From Chloroflexota bacterium (lineage in GTDB: Bacteria; Chloroflexota; Limnocylindria; QHBO01), in contig JACDEL010000029.1 in assembly GCA_013816405.1 (NCBI GenBank), positions 1 through 34,434 of the forward strand: a stretch of 34,434 bases of DNA, written 5' to 3'. The position numbers were made by a program, and so were the translations under genes. Positions 14,786 to 23,238 of this stretch are shown one piece after another (position 1 is the first letter of the stretch; each line of letters starts with the position of its first letter). Below the pieces are notes generated by a model. It did no database searches, was not told where the DNA came from, and saw only the letters and a list, made by a program, of their open reading frames with translations.

Positions 14786-17700
14786 GTGACGACCCGCAGC
14801 TCTGCAGATTTCTGCCATCTCCATGTGCACTCCGAGTTCAGCCTGCTGGACGGCCTGAGCCGGATCGGGCCACTCACCCAGCGGGCCGCGGATGCGGGCA
14901 TGAAATCCCTCGCGATCACCGACCACGGGGCGATGTACGGGGCGATCGAGTTCTACCAGGCCTGCGGACGGGTGGGGATCAAGCCGATCATCGGCGTCGA
15001 GGCCTACGTGGCCCCGCGCAGCCACACCGACAAGGAAGCCAAGGTCGACGCCAACCCGTACCACATGATCCTGCTGGCCAAGGACCTGACCGGCTACCGC
15101 AACCTCATGACGCTCGTCACGAAGGCGCACCTGGACGGCTACTACTACAGGCCGCGCATCGACAAGGAGCTCCTGGCCCAGCACTCAGAGGGCCTCATCG
15201 GCACCTCCGCCTGCCTGGGCGGCGAGGTCCTCAAGCGATTGGCCGATGGCGACGAGAAGGCCGCCCGCCAGGCGGCCGACGAGTATCGGTCCATCCTGGG
15301 GAAGGACAACTTCTTCATCGAGGTCCAGGACCACGGCGTGCCCGAGCAGTCGCGCCTCCACCCGCAGCTCGTCGAGCTGGCGCGAGGCATGGGGATCCCG
15401 ATGCTTGCCACCAACGACACCCACTACACCGTGCCGGAGCAGCACGAGGCGCACGACCTGCTGCTGTGCATCGGGACGGGGTCGAACCTCGACACCCCCG
15501 GTCGGCTCCGGTTCGAGACGAACGAGTTCTACCTGAAGTCGCCCCAGGAGATGCACAGCCTCTTCCGCGGTGAGCTGCCGGACGCGATGGACAACACGCT
15601 TCGTGTCGCCGAAATGGTCGACCTCAAGCTCGAGTTCGACCAGCTCCGACTGCCGCACTTTCCGGTGCCGGACGGCGAGACGGCGACAAGCTGGATGCGC
15701 AAGGAGTGCGAGCGCGGACTCCTGGCCCGATACGGCTCAGACCCCGCTGAGCCGATCCGCCAGCGGCTGGAGTACGAGCTTGGCGTGATCGAGCGGATGG
15801 GGTACGCGGGCTACTTCCTGATCGTGGCCGACTTCACCCGCTTCGCCCGGGAGCAGGGGATCATGACCACCTGCCGGGGGAGCGCGCCGGGCTCGATCGT
15901 GACCTACTCGCTGGGGATCACGCCGGTCGACCCGATCGCCTATCGGCTTCCGTTCGAGCGCTTTCTCAACCCCGACCGCGTGACGATGCCGGATATCGAC
16001 ATCGACTTCGCCGACTCGCGTCGCGACGAGGTGATCGAGTACGTGACCCGCAAGTACGGCGACGACCGGGTGGCGCAGATCATCACCTTCGGGACGCTTG
16101 GTGCCAAGGCAGCGATCCGCGACGTGGGCCGCACCATGAGGCTCACCTACGCAGAGGCTGACCGGGTCGCGAAGTCAGTCCCCAATGAGCTGAACATCAG
16201 CCTGGAGCGGGCGGTCGACACGTCGCCGCAGTTGCGCGAGCTGATCGCCGGGGACGAGCGGGTCGAGAAGCTGATCGGCGTCGCCAAGCAGCTGGAGGGG
16301 GTCGCCCGTCATGCCTCCACGCATGCCGCGGGGATCGTGATCAGCCGCGAGCCGCTGACCGAGATCATGCCGCTGCAGCGCGCGACGGACGGGCGCACCA
16401 CCATGACCCAGTTCGAGATGCACGCCTGCGAGGCGCTGGGCCTCCTCAAGTTCGACTTCCTTGGCCTCATCAACCTGACAATCCTGGCCGATGCCGTCGA
16501 CCTGATCAGGGTCCATCGAGGGGTCGCGATCGACGTCGACAAGCTGCCGCTCGACGACACGAAGACGTTCGAGCTGCTCTCGACAGGGGAGACGACCGGC
16601 ATCTTCCAGCTCGAGGGCTCGGGGATGCGCCGCTACGTCAAGGAGCTGAAGCCGACCGAGGTCCGCGACCTCGCGGCCATGGTCGCGCTCTTCCGCCCGG
16701 GGCCGATGGCCAACATCCCCGCCTACATCCGCCGCAAGCACGGCCTCGAGCCGGTGACCTACCTGCACCCGTCGCTCGAGCCGGCGCTGCACGACACCTA
16801 CGGGATCTTCGTCTACCAGGAAGACATCATGACCGCGGCCATCGCGATGGCCGACTACACCGGCCCGGAGGCGGACAACCTCTGCTACGCGATCCGCAAG
16901 AAGAAGGAATCAGTCCTTCGTGAGCACGAGGCCAAGTTCAAGGCAGGGGCCAAGAAGAAGGGGATCCCGCCATCGGTCGTCGACCAGGTCTTCGCCGCCT
17001 TCGAGCCGTTTGCCCGATACGGGTTCAACAAGGCGCACGCCACGTGCTACGGGCTGATCGCCTACCAGACCGCCTACCTCAAGGCCAACTACCCCGTCGA
17101 GTTCATGACCGCGGTCCTCAACGGCTTCCGGGAACGCGCCGAGAAGGTCGCCGCGGTGGTGGCCGAGTGCCGCCGGCTGGGGATCGCGGTCCGGCCGCCG
17201 GACGTGCAGGCATCGCAGGCGCTCTTCACCGTCGAGGCCGATGCGTCCGGCGCCCCGGAGGCAATCCGCTTTGGCCTGGCCGCCATCAAGAACGTGGGCG
17301 AGGGAGCGATCGAGGCGATCGTGACCGCGCGCGAGGGTCGCGGCGAGGCGTCCGACGTGGCGGGGCCGTTCGCGTCGCTCGACGACCTCTGCCGCCGCGT
17401 GGACCTGCGTACCGTCAACAAGCGCGTCTTCGAATCACTCGTCAAGGCCGGGGCGATGGCCTCGCTTGGGTCGCTCGGCTCGCTGCTCGGCCGGCTGGAC
17501 ATCGCGCTGGAGTCCGGCGCGCGCCATCAGCGGGACGTGGCGGCGGGGCAGGGGACGCTCTTCGACCTCTTCGCAGCGCCGGTGGAGAGCCCCGGCGCTC
17601 CGGTCGCCCCTGGCCCAGAGGAGGATGAGGTGCCCCGCAAGGAGCGGCTCCGATGGGAGAAGGAGCTGCTGGGACTCTACCTTTCGGAACACCCGCTGGG

Positions 17701-18580
17701 CGACATCGTGGACCAGCTGCCCGACTACGTGACCGCCTACACCGGCGAGCTGGCCGAGGAGAGCGACCAGGCCAAGGTCACGCTGGGTGGCATCATCCAG
17801 TCGACCCGCCGCGTCATCACGCGCGCCGGCTCGACCATGCTGGTGGCGACCCTCGAGGACCTGCAGGGGAGCGTCGAGGTGGTCGTCTTCCCCAAGGTCT
17901 TCGCCGAGACCGCCAACGCCTGGACCGATGACGCCGTGGTGCTCATCACCGGTCGCGTAGACCGCCGCGACGATGCTGCTCAGCTCCTGTGCGAGACAGT
18001 CCATGCCTGGGACGATGCCGTTCGGATGGGCCCCCTGGCCTTCGGCGCGGAGCGGGATCGGCTCGCCCGCGCCCGGTCGCGTCCCGGTTCCTGGAGTGCG
18101 GCCGGCAATGGCAACAGCCACGGAGCCGGGGGCGTGGCTGGTCCTCCCGTCGCGGTGCCGCGCGGCGTCGAATCGGCGGAACCGATGGTCGCCGTGCCGG
18201 TCATGGCATCGTCCGCCCCGATCCCGGTCGGGCCGGTGGAGCCTGCCGAGGAGTCGCCGGCACCCAGTGATGCGATCCCGGTCCGCGCCGGTTTCTCCGA
18301 GGGGGAGATGCCGCCGCACGGCGCGGGGACCATCTCCATCGGCTTCGGAAGCGAGGTGGACCTCGAACGATTGCTGCCGGCGATCGAGTCGCTGACCGCC
18401 GCCATCCGCGGCCGGCCCGGCTCGCTGCCGGTGGTGATCAACATCCCCGTGGCGGGAGCCACCCGCCAGGTGCGCCTCCCGCTCCACGCTGAGTGGGACG
18501 AGCAGCTCGGCGACCTCCTCACCCGCGCCGCCGGGCTGCCGCTGGCGGTCAGCCTGCTGGCCGTGGCGGTCGAGCCCTGA
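14786..18580 (+). CDS. dnaE: DNA polymerase III alpha subunit
   Basis: This 1264-aa protein is the replicative polymerase DnaE. It begins with a PHP domain (CHLHVHSEFSLLDG, ITDHGAMYG), whose histidines and acidic residues look intact, so a PHP proofreading exonuclease is possible. The palm carries SAPGS and the catalytic PDIDIDF (402-408). ARYGFNKAHATCYGLIAYQ marks the fingers. A helix-hairpin-helix (FGLAAIKNVGEGAIEAI) and an OB-fold (VTLGGIIQSTRRVITRAGST) follow. Residues about 1080-1180 form a Pro/Ala/Gly-rich linker, and the last 85 residues form a small extra domain. GTG start. Confidence 0.97.
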   Translation: MTTRSSADFCHLHVHSEFSLLDGLSRIGPLTQRAADAGMKSLAITDHGAMYGAIEFYQACGRVGIKPIIGVEAYVAPRSHTDKEAKVDANPYHMILLAKDLTGYRNLMTLVTKAHLDGYYYRPRIDKELLAQHSEGLIGTSACLGGEVLKRLADGDEKAARQAADEYRSILGKDNFFIEVQDHGVPEQSRLHPQLVELARGMGIPMLATNDTHYTVPEQHEAHDLLLCIGTGSNLDTPGRLRFETNEFYLKSPQEMHSLFRGELPDAMDNTLRVAEMVDLKLEFDQLRLPHFPVPDGETATSWMRKECERGLLARYGSDPAEPIRQRLEYELGVIERMGYAGYFLIVADFTRFAREQGIMTTCRGSAPGSIVTYSLGITPVDPIAYRLPFERFLNPDRVTMPDIDIDFADSRRDEVIEYVTRKYGDDRVAQIITFGTLGAKAAIRDVGRTMRLTYAEADRVAKSVPNELNISLERAVDTSPQLRELIAGDERVEKLIGVAKQLEGVARHASTHAAGIVISREPLTEIMPLQRATDGRTTMTQFEMHACEALGLLKFDFLGLINLTILADAVDLIRVHRGVAIDVDKLPLDDTKTFELLSTGETTGIFQLEGSGMRRYVKELKPTEVRDLAAMVALFRPGPMANIPAYIRRKHGLEPVTYLHPSLEPALHDTYGIFVYQEDIMTAAIAMADYTGPEADNLCYAIRKKKESVLREHEAKFKAGAKKKGIPPSVVDQVFAAFEPFARYGFNKAHATCYGLIAYQTAYLKANYPVEFMTAVLNGFRERAEKVAAVVAECRRLGIAVRPPDVQASQALFTVEADASGAPEAIRFGLAAIKNVGEGAIEAIVTAREGRGEASDVAGPFASLDDLCRRVDLRTVNKRVFESLVKAGAMASLGSLGSLLGRLDIALESGARHQRDVAAGQGTLFDLFAAPVESPGAPVAPGPEEDEVPRKERLRWEKELLGLYLSEHPLGDIVDQLPDYVTAYTGELAEESDQAKVTLGGIIQSTRRVITRAGSTMLVATLEDLQGSVEVVVFPKVFAETANAWTDDAVVLITGRVDRRDDAAQLLCETVHAWDDAVRMGPLAFGAERDRLARARSRPGSWSAAGNGNSHGAGGVAGPPVAVPRGVESAEPMVAVPVMASSAPIPVGPVEPAEESPAPSDAIPVRAGFSEGEMPPHGAGTISIGFGSEVDLERLLPAIESLTAAIRGRPGSLPVVINIPVAGATRQVRLPLHAEWDEQLGDLLTRAAGLPLAVSLLAVAVEP

Positions 18581-18589
18581 TGCGGCTGC

Positions 18590-18595
18590 TATCCT
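18590..18595 (+). promoter_or_regulatory. -10 element (TATCCT) of a leaderless promoter
   Basis: TATCCT ends 7 nt before the GTG at 18603. It suggests that the small gene after dnaE has its own transcript. Confidence 0.5.
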
Positions 18596-18602
18596 GCCGG
18601 CC

Positions 18603-19010
18603 GTGACGACTGCCGCGCCGCGTCGCTCGCCGCGCAAGGCACCTGGCCGCAAGGCCGGTCCGCCTGCTGGCGAGAAGCTGGACGCCGTGATCCTGCGGTT
18701 CCTGCGTGCCACCCCGAACCGGGTCGTGGACCTCGCCCCGCTCGCGGAGGACCTGGGCGTCGATCCGGTCGCGATGCAGCTCGCCGTGGAGCGCCTCCAT
18801 GCGCGCCGCATGGTGGTCGCACCGTTCATCGAGCCGGGACGCGCCGGCGGGGCAGAGCTGACCAACGTTGGGCTCAGGTGGCTGATCGCCCGCGAGGGCG
18901 GCAAGCCAAAGGACGTGCCGGTCGCCCTGCAGAAGGCCAAGGGCCGCGTCCGCGCCCAGGACGAAGCGGCTCGGCTGCCGCGCGCCGAGGTCTACGGGGT
19001 GAACCGCTAG
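18603..19010 (+). CDS. small basic winged-helix-like protein
   Basis: This 135-aa protein has a basic N-terminal tail (RRSPRKAPGRKAG), then LDAVILRFLRATPNRVVDLA, PLAEDLGVDPVAMQLAVERL and HARRMVVAPFIEPG, a helical pattern like a winged helix-turn-helix with a wing before LTNVGLRWLIAREGG. The C-terminus is again basic. It probably binds DNA. It starts 22 nt after dnaE, but no functional link is shown. The family was not recognised. Confidence 0.55.
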   Translation: MTTAAPRRSPRKAPGRKAGPPAGEKLDAVILRFLRATPNRVVDLAPLAEDLGVDPVAMQLAVERLHARRMVVAPFIEPGRAGGAELTNVGLRWLIAREGGKPKDVPVALQKAKGRVRAQDEAARLPRAEVYGVNR

Positions 19011-19026
19011 TCCGCCTCCGAGCGCG

Positions 19027-19155
19027 CAAATTCAGATGACAGCTGCACTAGTGCGGCCTGATCGGTCCGAATGGTCGTTCCTGCAGGATCAGCGCCGCAC
19101 CCGGAGCTGCCTGGTGGTCTTGGCGCTCTCCGAGCCGGCCACATCTGAATCTGCC
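19027..19155 (+). repeat. MITE-like repeat, copy B
   Basis: This segment begins CAAATTCAGATGACAGC and ends CATCTGAATCTGCC, with 11 of 12 terminal bases forming an inverted repeat. It aligns with copy A (7601-7729), including CCGAA and TCCTGCAGG inside. It fills most of the gap between the small basic gene and the convergent amino-acid transporter. Confidence 0.55.
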
Positions 19156-19183
19156 CCCTGTTGCCAGGCTAGCCGGCCAGCGG

Positions 19184-20017
19184 CTACGTTCCCGGGTCGT
19201 GGGCGTGCTCACGGTCGGCGAACGACGACAGGAATCGGTGCAGGAAGGTCTTGGTTCGCTCGTCCTCGGGGTCTCCCAGGACCTGTTCCGGTGGACCGGC
19301 CTCGATGATCCGACCCTCGTCCATGTAGACGACGGTATCGGCCGCCTCGCGCGCGAAATGCATCTCGTGGGTGACGACGATCATGGTCGTCCCCTCGTGC
19401 GCCAGCTCCTCCATGACGGTCAGCACCTCGCCGACCAGCTCCGGGTCGAGCGCGCTGGTGGGCTCATCGAACATCAGGACCTTGGGCTCCATGCACATCG
19501 CCCGTGCGATGGCGACCCGCTGTTTCTGCCCGCCCGACAGGCGCTCCGGGTACTCGTCCCGCTTGTCGGCCAGCCCAACCTTCTCCAGCAGCCGCCCTGC
19601 GGTCGCCACAGCCTCGGCCTCGGGGACCCCGCGGACGCGCATGGGGGCCTCGATGCAGTTGGCCAGCACGCTCATGTGCGGGAAGAGATTGAACTCCTGG
19701 AAGAGCATCCCGGTGCGGAGCCGGATCTGCCTGATCTGCTCGCGCCTAGCCCGGGTGTTGGCGTGGAGCGGGTCGGCCTCGACGCGCAGCCCGTCGATCT
19801 CGACGCTGCCCATCGTCGGCTCCTCCAGGAAGTTCAGGCAGCGGATCAGGGTCGTCTTGCCGGAGCCGGATCGGCCGATCAGCATCACCGCCTGTCGGCG
19901 GCGAACCTTGAGGTCGATCCCCTTCAAAACGTGGTTGCGGCCGAAGTATTTCTCGATTCCGCGGGCATCGACGATGACCTCGCCAAGATGTGGGGCCTCC
20001 GACGGCTCGACGGTCAT
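19184..20017 (-). CDS. polar amino-acid ABC transporter ATPase (GlnQ/HisP family)
   Basis: This 277-aa ATPase energises import through the permease encoded upstream. It has Walker A GRSGSGKT, FQEFNLFPHMSVLAN at the Q-loop, signature LSGGQKQRVAIARAM, Walker B VLMFDEPTSALD and switch VVTHEMHFAREAADTV, all typical of the GlnQ group. The ATG at 20017 overlaps the permease stop as ATGA, so translation is coupled. The frame continues upstream without a stop but reads through the permease gene in another frame. Confidence 0.94.
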   Translation of the reverse strand: MTVEPSEAPHLGEVIVDARGIEKYFGRNHVLKGIDLKVRRRQAVMLIGRSGSGKTTLIRCLNFLEEPTMGSVEIDGLRVEADPLHANTRARREQIRQIRLRTGMLFQEFNLFPHMSVLANCIEAPMRVRGVPEAEAVATAGRLLEKVGLADKRDEYPERLSGGQKQRVAIARAMCMEPKVLMFDEPTSALDPELVGEVLTVMEELAHEGTTMIVVTHEMHFAREAADTVVYMDEGRIIEAGPPEQVLGDPEDERTKTFLHRFLSSFADREHAHDPGT

Positions 20018-20820
20018 CGGTCCCCGCGCGCCATCCGTCGCTCCAGGCGCTGCTGGAAGTAGCTGAAAGTGATGGTGAGGATCCAGTAGATGGCAGCCGC
20101 GATCAGGAGGGTCTCCAGGCTCCGGAAATTCTGCCGGCCGACGAGCTGAGATCGGAAGAGCAGCTCCTCGACGGCGAGGATCGACACCAGCGATGAGTCC
20201 TTGAGCATGGCGACGAAGTCGTTGCCGATGGCGGGGATCACGATCCGCAGGGCCTGCGGCAGCACGATCCGGCGCATTACCAGTCGCTCCGGCATGCCAA
20301 GCGATTCGGCCGCCTCGCGCTGGCCCTGCGGAACGGCCTGGATCCCCGCGCGGAAGATCTCGGTCATGTAGGCGCCGTAGTTGAAGCTGAGGGCAATGAT
20401 CCCGGACGGGATGGCCGGCAGGACGATGCCGACCTGGGGGAGCGCCAGGTAGATGAAGTAGATCTGAACGATGAGCGGCGTGCCGCGGACCAGGGACACG
20501 TAGAGCGCGGCGACGCCGTTGAGGTAGGGGTTGCGCGAGAGGCGTCCCATGGCACCGATGAGCGCCAGGATCGTGGCGAAGAAGATCGAGACGACCGATA
20601 CCAGGATCGTCAGTCCCGCTCCGCCGAAGATGAACGGGCCCCATTCGGCGATGAAGGCGGTATCGATGTTGTCAGTGGCCCAGAGGCCGACCAGGACAAG
20701 CCCGATCACCACCAGCCACGTTCCGGCTGACTTCAGCCGGAAGAGAGCATCTGCCCTGGCCCGGCTGGCCTCGACCTGGGGGAGGATCGAGTCGGGCTTG
20801 GGCGCGTCAGCTGCGATCAC
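20014..20820 (-). CDS. polar amino-acid ABC transporter permease (HisMQ family)
   Basis: This 268-aa protein has an extended N-terminus, five to six membrane segments and the EAA loop EAAESLGMPERLVMRRIVLP (about residues 168-187), which contacts the ATPase. GAYMTEIFRAGI before it is typical for amino-acid permeases. Only one permease gene is present, so it probably works as a homodimer. It starts with GTG at 20820 behind a near-perfect Shine-Dalgarno sequence (GGAGGTGATCC, 6-nt spacing). Confidence 0.94.
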   Translation of the reverse strand: MIAADAPKPDSILPQVEASRARADALFRLKSAGTWLVVIGLVLVGLWATDNIDTAFIAEWGPFIFGGAGLTILVSVVSIFFATILALIGAMGRLSRNPYLNGVAALYVSLVRGTPLIVQIYFIYLALPQVGIVLPAIPSGIIALSFNYGAYMTEIFRAGIQAVPQGQREAAESLGMPERLVMRRIVLPQALRIVIPAIGNDFVAMLKDSSLVSILAVEELLFRSQLVGRQNFRSLETLLIAAAIYWILTITFSYFQQRLERRMARGDR

Positions 20821-20842
20821 GGATCACCTCCGCAAAGAAGAA

Positions 20843-20873
20843 GGACGGGGACCCACCCAGTGAGTCCCCGTCC
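20843..20873 (-). terminator. hairpin between binding-protein and permease genes
   Basis: A perfect 10-bp stem (GGACGGGGAC / GTCCCCGTCC) with an 11-nt loop lies between the binding-protein stop and the permease ribosome site. There is no U-run, so it may stabilise the upstream mRNA or partly terminate transcription. Either would give more binding protein than membrane components. Confidence 0.6.
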
Positions 20874-20894
20874 CGGTGTTCGCTGGTGGCTCGC

Positions 20895-21830
20895 TCAGCC
20901 GCCAGACGGATCCTGGGTGAGGTCCTCCCCCTCGAACCATTTCTCGCTCAGGGTGGTGAGCGTGCCGTCTGCGTGCATCTCGCCAATCGCCTTGTCGATC
21001 TCGAACAGGAGCGCCGCGTGCGTAGGCCCACTCTTGTCGATGGCAACGGCGAGGTTCTCCTGGAAGATCGGCTCGCCGATCTTCACGATCGGCTGACCCG
21101 AAGTGACAGCGGCGTCGATCACCGTGCCCGACGTGATGAGCAGATCGAACTCGGGCCGGTTGGCCTTGATGTCCTCGACGCAGTTCGAGTCAGTGGGCCG
21201 CGTGACCGCCTCGACGCCACTCGGCAGGTCGAAGGGAAGCTGATCCACGCTGGTCACACCGGATCGTGTGCTGGCCGCCATGTAGGCGGGCGTGTAGTAG
21301 TACGGCTGGTTGAAGCTGAACAGGTCCTTGCGGCCGGTGGTGATCGTCATCGATCCCACGCTGATGTCCCAGCGGCCCGACCAGCTGCCCGCGGTGATAA
21401 TGTCCCATTCCTGGTGCTGGAACTCGGCGGTGACGCCGAGCCGCTTCGCGATCTCGGTCCCGACGTCGATGTCGAAGCCCTGCCACGAGCCATCGGGCTT
21501 CCGGAACGACTGGGGCTCGTAGTTCGCGTCGGTCGCGATGGCGAGCTTCCCGCGCTGCTTGATCGTCTCCAGCAGGTCGCCGGTGGTGCTGGATGGCTCC
21601 GTGATCGCGTCCTGCGTATCCGGCTTGAGATCGCCGTTGAGCCAGTCGAGGTAGGTGGTCGCCTCGCCGACGCACACAACGGCCGGAATATCGGCTGTCG
21701 CGTTACTGGGCGAAGCCGCGCTGCTGCCTGCCGCGCTGCTGGGCGACGCCGAGCCGCTGCCCGCCGGGGTGCAGGCAGCTACCAGCATCATTGAAGCCAG
21801 CACGGTGGCCCCGAGTCGTAGATGGTTCAT
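20895..21830 (-). CDS. amino-acid ABC transporter substrate-binding lipoprotein
   Basis: This 311-aa lipoprotein has the signal MNHLRLGATVLASMMLVAAC, with the lipobox cysteine at residue 20, followed by a Ser/Ala-rich tether. The mature domain is a family 3 binding protein: KLAIATDANYEPQSF, GFDIDVGTEIAKRLG, WDIITAGSWSGRWDISVGSM and FNQPYYYTPAYM. An odd extra segment between residues 47 and 80 (VVCVGEATTYLDWLNGDL) precedes the usual start. The ATG at 21830 has GGAGGA 7 nt upstream. The gene leads the importer operon. Confidence 0.92.
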   Translation of the reverse strand: MNHLRLGATVLASMMLVAACTPAGSGSASPSSAAGSSAASPSNATADIPAVVCVGEATTYLDWLNGDLKPDTQDAITEPSSTTGDLLETIKQRGKLAIATDANYEPQSFRKPDGSWQGFDIDVGTEIAKRLGVTAEFQHQEWDIITAGSWSGRWDISVGSMTITTGRKDLFSFNQPYYYTPAYMAASTRSGVTSVDQLPFDLPSGVEAVTRPTDSNCVEDIKANRPEFDLLITSGTVIDAAVTSGQPIVKIGEPIFQENLAVAIDKSGPTHAALLFEIDKAIGEMHADGTLTTLSEKWFEGEDLTQDPSGG

Positions 21831-21934
21831 CGTTGGTCCTCCGTCACGCGGACCCAGCACCTTGCTCGATCCCGCCCAGGTGTAGCCCGTGGTTTACCAC
21901 GCTGGGGTCGGTGCGGCAAGGATCGCGTCATCGG

Positions 21935-21940
21935 TACACT
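21935..21940 (+). promoter_or_regulatory. -10 element (TACACT) of a leaderless promoter
   Basis: TACACT ends 6 nt before ATG 21947, with no Shine-Dalgarno site. It supports this start over the far upstream in-frame ATG. Confidence 0.5.
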
Positions 21941-21946
21941 CGCGGC

Positions 21947-23038
21947 ATGACGATCCCCCTCTCGCGCGCGGCAACCCTGCCTTCGCGCTACTACCTTGAC
22001 CATGGCCACCTCGAGCGCGAGAAGGAACTGATCTTCGGCTCGACCTGGCAGCTGGTGGCGCGCGCCGACGAACTCCAGCGGGTCGGCGACTTCGTGCCGG
22101 TGACGGTCCTTGACGAGCCGATCGTGATCACACACGGCACCGATGGGCAGCTGCGCGGGTTCTACAACGTGTGCCGGCATCGGGCCGGGCAGGTCGCCCT
22201 CGCGCGCGGCAACCGAATGAGCCTGCAGTGCCGGTATCACGGCTGGACCTACGGCCTCGACGGCTCCTTGCGCGCGTGCCCGGAGATGGAGGAGACCGAG
22301 GAGTTCCGCAAGGAGGACTTCGGCCTGATGCCCATACGGGTCGACCGATGGGGCCCGTTCGTCTTCGTCTGCCTTTCCGCCGACGCGCCGCCACTTTCCG
22401 AGGTCATGGGCGCGATTCCCGGCGAAGTGGCGAAGGCCGGGTATGACGTCGACGGCATGCGCCTGGTCGAGCGGCGCGAGTACGTGATCGAGTGCAACTG
22501 GAAGGTGTACGTCGACAACTACCTGGAGGGCTACCACCTGCCGATCGCGCACCCGCAGCTCTTCCGCGAGCTCGACTACGACGCCTACCGCGTCGAGGAG
22601 TTCCGCTACTACTCGAAGCAGCACGCGCCCATCCGGGAGCTGCGACCGGGCGAGGAAATTGGCGTCGATCGTCGCTACCTACGCCAGCCCGGCGGTGAGG
22701 ATTCGGCGCTGTACTACTGGCTCTTCCCCAACACGATGTTCAACATCTACCAGGACAACATGTCCTCGAACGTGATCCTGCCGCTGGGCGTGGACCGCAC
22801 GCTGACGATCTTCGAGTGGTTCTTCGCCGATCCGGGCACGGGGCCTGGCTGGGAGTCGATGCAGCAGACGATCGCCTTCTCCGACGAGATCCAGCAGGAG
22901 GACATCGTTATCTGTGAGCAGGTCCAGCGCGGCCTGCGCTCGCGGTCCTACGATACGGGCCGCTTCTCGGCCAAGCGCGAGAACGGCGTCTACCACTTCC
23001 AGAACCTGGTCCGCGAGTTCCTCGGAGGTGGGAGTTGA
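21947..23038 (+). CDS. Rieske non-heme iron oxygenase, alpha subunit
   Basis: This 363-aa protein has an N-terminal Rieske domain with C76-R-H78 and C95-R-Y-H98 binding the [2Fe-2S] cluster, and a catalytic domain with the iron histidines H197 and H202 in NYLEGYHLPIAHP. DIVICEQVQRGLRS near the C-terminus is typical of the choline/carnitine monooxygenase-type group, so a quaternary-ammonium or small aliphatic substrate is possible. A reductase is not encoded nearby. The gene overlaps the next ORF (TGATG) and heads a three-gene operon. Confidence 0.92.
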   Translation: MTIPLSRAATLPSRYYLDHGHLEREKELIFGSTWQLVARADELQRVGDFVPVTVLDEPIVITHGTDGQLRGFYNVCRHRAGQVALARGNRMSLQCRYHGWTYGLDGSLRACPEMEETEEFRKEDFGLMPIRVDRWGPFVFVCLSADAPPLSEVMGAIPGEVAKAGYDVDGMRLVERREYVIECNWKVYVDNYLEGYHLPIAHPQLFRELDYDAYRVEEFRYYSKQHAPIRELRPGEEIGVDRRYLRQPGGEDSALYYWLFPNTMFNIYQDNMSSNVILPLGVDRTLTIFEWFFADPGTGPGWESMQQTIAFSDEIQQEDIVICEQVQRGLRSRSYDTGRFSAKRENGVYHFQNLVREFLGGGS

Positions 23039-23238
23039 TGGCTCGGCTCGCCGCGGGTGTCGTCGGCTGTACCAATCCCATTGGTACACCAACGCAGTCG
23101 GCCGGTTCCAACATGGATATTGGCTCCAGCACGGGTTTCGGCACCAATGCCATTGGTGACATCGCACATCTGTCACAACGAACGTCCCGTTGCACCAATG
23201 GTGTTGGTAATCGCGTGTGCGTCGGCGCCTTCCGATGA
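23038..23238 (+). CDS. 66-aa ORF with four (T/S)N-x-(I/V)-G repeats
   Basis: The ORF overlaps the Rieske stop (TGATG) and the nitrilase start (ATGA), and has GGAGGTGG 6 nt before its ATG. The peptide carries CTNPIGT (11-17), GSNMDIGS (23-30), GTNAIGD (35-41) and CTNGVGN (52-58), spaced 12, 12 and 17 residues, all in one frame. There are three cysteines. It matches no family I know. The repeats arise from palindromic DNA and use AAT, ATT and GGT codons that neighbours avoid, so the segment could be regulatory DNA that is translated only to couple the flanking genes. Confidence 0.5.
   Translation: MARLAAGVVGCTNPIGTPTQSAGSNMDIGSSTGFGTNAIGDIAHLSQRTSRCTNGVGNRVCVGAFR
23068..23208 (+). repeat. four CCAAT/ATTGG palindromes inside the operon
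   Basis: The palindromes are TACCAAT-CCC-ATTGGTA (23070-23086, extendable to 9-bp arms at 23068-23088), CCAA-N8-TTGG (23108-23123), CACCAAT-GCC-ATTGGTG (23142-23158) and ACCAA-TGGTG-TTGGT (23194-23208). Unit starts are 36, 36 and 51 bp apart. They could be operators or RNA hairpins, or the relic of a 36-bp tandem repeat. Confidence 0.65.

Noticed and set aside
17435-18940. Long minus-strand frame of 501 codons
   Set aside because: It is a shadow of dnaE and the following gene in GC-rich DNA; the protein is low-complexity and Arg/Gly-rich without domains.
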